Assembly (NCBI GenBank): GCA_031262135.1
Contig: JAISIG010000007.1
Location: 1-8,598 of the forward strand
Source: Endomicrobium sp.
GTDB taxonomy: Bacteria; Elusimicrobiota; Endomicrobiia; Endomicrobiales; Endomicrobiaceae
Direction of reading: 5' to 3'
DNA length: 8,598 nt
Shown: positions 5,629 to 8,598 of the stretch, one piece after another
Layout of the letters: the number at the start of each line of letters is the position of its first letter
Numbering within the stretch: the stretch's first letter is position 1
The notes under the pieces: generated by a model
The model's database searches: none
Told to the model about the DNA's origin: nothing
What the model saw: only the letters and a program-made list of their open reading frames with translations
Position numbers and translations under genes: made by a program

Positions 5629-6225
5629 TTATTTTTCTCTTTCTCTACTTCCAGGTTTTGTAATTGCTAGCTTTTTAAGACACATCGGACAGCTACTTTG
5701 TGTATAACTTTTTACTTGTAAATTTAAAAGTGTAAATATTGGAAGATTATATTTGTCAAATTTCATATTTTTTATCTGTCTATCTACAATTGCTGCAATA
5801 GCAACTACTCTTGCTTTTGTTTTATTAATACATTTAATAACTTCTTTTGTAGATAAGCCAGTTGTTATAACATCTTCTACTATTAACACTTTTTCATTAT
5901 CATATACCTTGAAGCCCCTACGTAAACTAACATTGCCATTTATCCTCTCAGTAAAAATAGAACGTGCATTTAACATGGTTCCAACTAAATATCCTATAAT
6001 GATTCCACCAATTGCAGGTGATATAACTACATCAACTTTTATGTCACTATATTTTATTTTTTTCGTTAATTCTAATGCAAGTTTTTGTGCTTGTATAGGA
6101 TATTGTAAAATCAAAGCTGACTGAAAGTAAGTATTAGAATGAAGTCCACTAGATAGCTGAAAATGTCCATTTAATAATGCTTTATGTTGTTTGAATAATT
6201 TTTTAAATCTATCTTCTTGTAGCAT
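5629..6225 (-). CDS. pyrE: Orotate phosphoribosyltransferase
   Basis: PyrE joins orotate to PRPP to give OMP, the fifth step of UMP synthesis; the enzyme is a dimer with shared active sites. The 198-residue protein shows GHFQLSSGLHSNTYFQSA (20-37), the catalytic-loop region with ERINGNVSLRRGF (93-105), and the type I PRPP-binding motif VLIVEDVITTG (113-123). The C-terminus has a CPMC pair (179-182) followed by ITKPGSR, a tail known from the longer PyrE subgroup and absent from E. coli PyrE. Its role is unclear; metal or structural use is possible. The start at 6225 has only a weak AGG upstream. Another ATG four bases earlier is out of frame and closes quickly. pyrF lies 61 nt upstream. Confidence 0.97.
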   Translation of the reverse strand: MLQEDRFKKLFKQHKALLNGHFQLSSGLHSNTYFQSALILQYPIQAQKLALELTKKIKYSDIKVDVVISPAIGGIIIGYLVGTMLNARSIFTERINGNVSLRRGFKVYDNEKVLIVEDVITTGLSTKEVIKCINKTKARVVAIAAIVDRQIKNMKFDKYNLPIFTLLNLQVKSYTQSSCPMCLKKLAITKPGSREREK

Positions 6226-6254
6226 ACATTTTGACCAAACCTATAATATTTATT

Positions 6255-6277
6255 TATATTATTTATTTAATAATATA
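6255..6277. repeat. AT-only inverted repeat between pyrF and pyrE
   Basis: Perfect 9-bp arms (TATATTATT and AATAATATA) flank a 5-nt loop in the 61-nt pyrF-pyrE gap. All pairs are A-T and no U-run follows, so it is too weak to call a terminator. It could mark an mRNA processing site or be chance. Confidence 0.4.
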
Positions 6278-6286
6278 TAGTTAAAT

Positions 6287-6937
6287 TTAAGTAAGATTTT
6301 GTATATCTTCATATATTTTTTTTAGAGTTTCAATAGGATTTTTATCTTTTAATATGGTTCTTCCAATAACTATAAAATCAGCACCTTTTTTTATTGCATT
6401 AATTGGAGTTGAAACTCTCAACTGATCATCATTGTCTTGATTTTGTAATCGTATCCCTGGGGTTATTACATTAAAAGTTTTTCCGTATTGTTTTTTTATT
6501 GATTCTATTTCTAAAGGTGATGATATCACTCCATCAACATCACAAGAGTTTGCTATTTTTACCATTTGAAGAACTTTCTCTGTACTAGTTGCCTCGCTTG
6601 TTAAAATAGTTACAGCCCATATTTTAGGTCTATTGACCACAGAAGTAACAGCCTTCATCATTTTTTCACCACCACTTGCATGTATTGTTAAACTAAATAC
6701 TCCAAGATTATATGCAGCTTTTACCGCACGTTGTACAGTAATTGGAATATCATACAATTTGAGATCTAAAAAAATTTTTTTATTAATACCTATAATATAA
6801 TCTATTATTGATCTTCCATATTCTATAAATAATCCTGGGCCAATTTTGTAAATATCAACATATTGATATGTCTGATTTACAATTCGTTTAGCTTGATATA
6901 TGTCAGAAATGTCTAAAGCTAAAATAATTTTCTTCAC
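6287..6937 (-). CDS. pyrF: Orotidine 5'-phosphate decarboxylase (GTG start)
   Basis: PyrF decarboxylates OMP to UMP, the last step of the pathway; it is a TIM-barrel homodimer. The 216-residue product has the short bacterial group I form. The barrel begins with LALDISD (6-12), and K31 follows in IYKIGPG. The catalytic array DLKLYDIPIT carries D58, K60, D63 and T67. H86 lies in TIHASGG, VTILTS is at 109-114, and the phosphate-gripping loops ITPGIR (158-163) and VIGRTI (190-195, with R193) are present. The start codon is GTG at 6937, supported by AAGGA (6944-6948) at a 6-nt spacer and by the family N-terminus (MKKIILALD). pyrD stops 25 nt upstream. Confidence 0.97.
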   Translation of the reverse strand: MKKIILALDISDIYQAKRIVNQTYQYVDIYKIGPGLFIEYGRSIIDYIIGINKKIFLDLKLYDIPITVQRAVKAAYNLGVFSLTIHASGGEKMMKAVTSVVNRPKIWAVTILTSEATSTEKVLQMVKIANSCDVDGVISSPLEIESIKKQYGKTFNVITPGIRLQNQDNDDQLRVSTPINAIKKGADFIVIGRTILKDKNPIETLKKIYEDIQNLT

Positions 6938-6961
6938 TTAAAATCCTTTTTTTGGTTTCAT
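6938..6961 (-). other. Seven-codon mini-ORF spanning the pyrF ribosome binding site
   Basis: ATG to TAA encodes MKPKKGF. It starts one base after the pyrD stop, contains the AAGGA used by pyrF, and its stop touches the pyrF GTG. No SD of its own is evident. It could couple pyrD and pyrF translation or may be pure chance, and I do not call it a gene. Confidence 0.2.
6944..6948 (-). promoter_or_regulatory. pyrF ribosome binding site supporting the GTG start
   Basis: AAGGA with a 6-nt spacer to the GTG at 6937. No in-frame ATG exists nearby that would fit the family N-terminus better. Confidence 0.75.
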
Positions 6962-6962
6962 A

Positions 6963-7874
6963 CTAATATGAAATCTTTCCAATTAATTGTTTTATTGAAT
7001 GTATTTTATTTTTTATTAATATATTTTTAGTTTCATTGATAATTTTAATTAAATTTAAGGGAGTAATTAAACTTGCACTGCCAATACTAACAGCAGTTGC
7101 TCCGGCTAATATAAACTCAATTACATCAGTACCATTCATAATACCACCACATCCTATGATAGGTATCTTAATATTATTGTGTCTATAGACTTCATAAACA
7201 CATCTTAGAGTAATTGGTTTAATACATGGCCCTGATAATCCTCCTTTCAGGATAGATATTTTGTTCTTTAAGTTTTTTACATCTATCGTCATAGCTGGAT
7301 AAGTATTTGCTATAGTAAGACAGTCAGCTCCAGAATTTTGAGCTATCAAAGCAATTTTAGTAATATTACTTATTAAAGGACTTAATTTAGCAATGACTGG
7401 AATATTTGATATTGTTTTCACATTATAAATAATTTTTTTCATCATGCATATGTCGTTACAAATAATTTCATTATGTAAGTTTGGACAGGATAAATTTAGT
7501 TCAATAGCTGAGATTCCCTCTTGTTTATTTAATATTTTAGCTAAAAAAATATATTCTTCAACAGAGGACCCAGCAATGCTTACTATTAGTGGAACATTAA
7601 ATTTAAGTAGTTTATGTAAAATCTGTTTTATAAATACTTGAATCCCTACATTTTGTAATCCTATACTATTGATAATTCCAAATTTACTTTCGCTAATCCT
7701 GGGTTGTTTATTTCCATGACTTGGGGATGAAGTAATTGTCTTGGTAACTATACCACCTAATTGTTCTAATTGAATTAAATCTTCTACTTCGTATCCGTAT
7801 CCAAAGGTTCCTGAAGCTGTTAATATTGGATTACTAAATTTCACTCCTATTAAATCAACAGAAAGATCTGACAT
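6963..7874 (-). CDS. pyrD: Dihydroorotate dehydrogenase, class 1B catalytic subunit
   Basis: This FMN-binding TIM-barrel oxidises dihydroorotate to orotate. Class 1B enzymes pass electrons through PyrK to NAD+. The 303-residue length fits. Visible sites are ASGTFGYG (20-27), VTKTIT with K45, NSIGLQN (69-75) for substrate contact, and ELNLSCPN (125-132) with the catalytic base C130, which is Cys in class 1 and Ser in class 2. K163 lies in AKLSP, ANT is at 189-191, and GGLSGPCIKP (211-220), GCGGI (241-245) and SIGSA (263-267) bind FMN. After CPN the family usually has a Gly-Gly and a Phe/Leu-Gly before the next helix. Here the loop reads LHNEIICNDICMM and lacks them. The ATG start lies 23 nt after the pyrK stop with only a weak GTGAG SD. 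The pyrK neighbour confirms the 1B class. Confidence 0.96.
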   Translation of the reverse strand: MSDLSVDLIGVKFSNPILTASGTFGYGYEVEDLIQLEQLGGIVTKTITSSPSHGNKQPRISESKFGIINSIGLQNVGIQVFIKQILHKLLKFNVPLIVSIAGSSVEEYIFLAKILNKQEGISAIELNLSCPNLHNEIICNDICMMKKIIYNVKTISNIPVIAKLSPLISNITKIALIAQNSGADCLTIANTYPAMTIDVKNLKNKISILKGGLSGPCIKPITLRCVYEVYRHNNIKIPIIGCGGIMNGTDVIEFILAGATAVSIGSASLITPLNLIKIINETKNILIKNKIHSIKQLIGKISY

Positions 7875-7897
7875 GTTTGCAATATAATCTCACTTAT

Positions 7898-8598
7898 TTA
7901 AATTTCAAATATTGGTCCATCTGTACATATTTTTTGCGGTGTATTATGTATAATTGTAGTACATCCTTGACAAATCCCAGTCCCACAAGCCATGATTGAT
8001 TCAAGTGACAAAAATCCATGAATATGTTTTTTATAAAGGATATCTTGTAATGTCTTTAGCATTTGATATGGCCCACATGCAAATATAATATCATTTTTTT
8101 TAAGTACATTTTCTACAACGTTTACAATAGATCCTTGATGGCCTATAGTACCATCTTCACTTGCAACAACAATTTTCCATTTTATCTGATTGAATTGATC
8201 AAGGCATATTAAATCTTTTTTTGAATACACTCCATAATATAAAGTTCCAATGGAATTTAATTTTGCTGCAAGAAAGTACATAGATGCTATTCCAGATCCA
8301 CCAGCTATAATGATTTTATGATAATTTTTATACTTTTTCTTAATGTTGTTTAATTTATATCCATTACCTAAGGGGCCAAGTAACTGGATTGTAGTTCCTG
8401 GCTTCATTTGAGATAAGGCCTTTGTGCCTTTGCCAACAATTTTATATAAGAAACTTATACTTGATTCTGTTAGATTAACATCATGTATACTAAAAGGCCT
8501 ACGTAAAAAGTTTCCTGGAATGTTAAACATAAAGAATTGTCCTGGAGAACAATATTGAACAATATCATTTATTAGTATCTTTATTTTAAAATAATCAT
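7898..8598 (-). CDS. pyrK: Dihydroorotate dehydrogenase electron transfer subunit (5' end outside the window)
   Basis: PyrK carries FAD and a [2Fe-2S] cluster and moves electrons from PyrD to NAD+. The frame stays open from the ATG at 8530 to the window edge, adding 22 codons that read SPGQFF just before MFNIPGNFLRRPFSIHD. That is the normal family run (PGQF..., RRPxSI, the flavin-binding RxxS motif). So 8530 is not the start, and at least the first 20 or so residues are missing. In visible numbering the NAD/FAD segment GGSGIASMYF is at 99-108 and ACGPYQML at 173-180. The cluster ligands are C204, C209, C212 and C224 (CGTGIC, QGC, then IC before TDGPIFEI). The last spacing (11 residues) is shorter than in the L. 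lactis enzyme (14). The total of 232 visible residues fits a family of about 250-265. Confidence 0.95.
   Translation of the reverse strand, partial: DYFKIKILINDIVQYCSPGQFFMFNIPGNFLRRPFSIHDVNLTESSISFLYKIVGKGTKALSQMKPGTTIQLLGPLGNGYKLNNIKKKYKNYHKIIIAGGSGIASMYFLAAKLNSIGTLYYGVYSKKDLICLDQFNQIKWKIVVASEDGTIGHQGSIVNVVENVLKKNDIIFACGPYQMLKTLQDILYKKHIHGFLSLESIMACGTGICQGCTTIIHNTPQKICTDGPIFEI

Noticed and set aside
5753..6124. Plus-strand frame of 123 codons inside pyrE
   Set aside because: Antisense to the PRPP-binding region of PyrE; apparent membrane-like segments arise from the reverse complement.
6776..6790. A7T7 palindromic tract within pyrF
   Set aside because: It encodes conserved residues just before the DLKLYDIP active site in an intact frame, so it is base composition rather than a regulatory element.
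7444..7641. Plus-strand frame of 65 codons inside pyrD
   Set aside because: Antisense shadow of the PyrD active-site region.

Overview
This is a low-GC bacterial chromosome segment (roughly 30% G+C by eye). Every gene I can support lies on the minus strand, so transcription runs from high to low coordinates. Codon use is strongly AT-biased and uniform, and I see no mobile elements, CRISPR arrays or transferred islands. All genes are core housekeeping genes. I cannot name the organism. The class 1B PyrD/PyrK pair, the PyrE tail with CPMC and PGSR, the B. subtilis-type PurB and mostly CCA-less tRNA genes argue against a gammaproteobacterium. They fit a low-GC Firmicutes-like or Elusimicrobia/Endomicrobium-like bacterium, but that is inference.

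Region A (about 8598 down to 5629) is a pyrimidine block: pyrK (its 5' end is outside the window), pyrD, pyrF and pyrE. Together these convert dihydroorotate to orotate, OMP and UMP. PyrK is the FAD/[2Fe-2S] electron-transfer partner of the PyrD catalytic subunit.

Region B (5587 down to 2704) is a purine block directly downstream: purM, purN and purB. purM and purN overlap as ATGA. purN and purB overlap as TAATG, with a strong Shine-Dalgarno (SD) sequence inside the purN coding end. Spacing from pyrK through purB is 61 nt or less, so the seven genes probably form one nucleotide-biosynthesis operon.

Region C (2703 to 2551) is the only sizeable gap. It carries no gene, no convincing terminator, and a plausible sigma-70-type promoter (TTGTTA, 16 nt, TATAAT) pointing at the tRNA cluster.

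Region D (2550 down to 1) is the classic translation/transcription cluster: tRNA-Tyr(GTA), tRNA-Gly(TCC), tRNA-Thr(GGT), rpmG, tRNA-Trp(CCA), secE, nusG, rplK, rplA, and what looks like the first codon of rplJ at the window edge. tuf, often found between tRNA-Thr and rpmG/tRNA-Trp, is absent here. Only the tRNA-Tyr gene encodes its 3' CCA.

Several starts need correcting from the longest open frame. PyrK runs off the window. NusG starts at an ATG five codons inside its open frame. SecE starts just downstream of tRNA-Trp rather than inside it. PyrF uses GTG. I found no new biological system. The points worth a second look are small: long SD spacers on several genes, an SD-less secE start 15 nt after a tRNA, an odd tRNA-Trp D-arm, a divergent PyrD active-site loop, and the lack of room for the usual L1 and L10 autoregulatory leaders.
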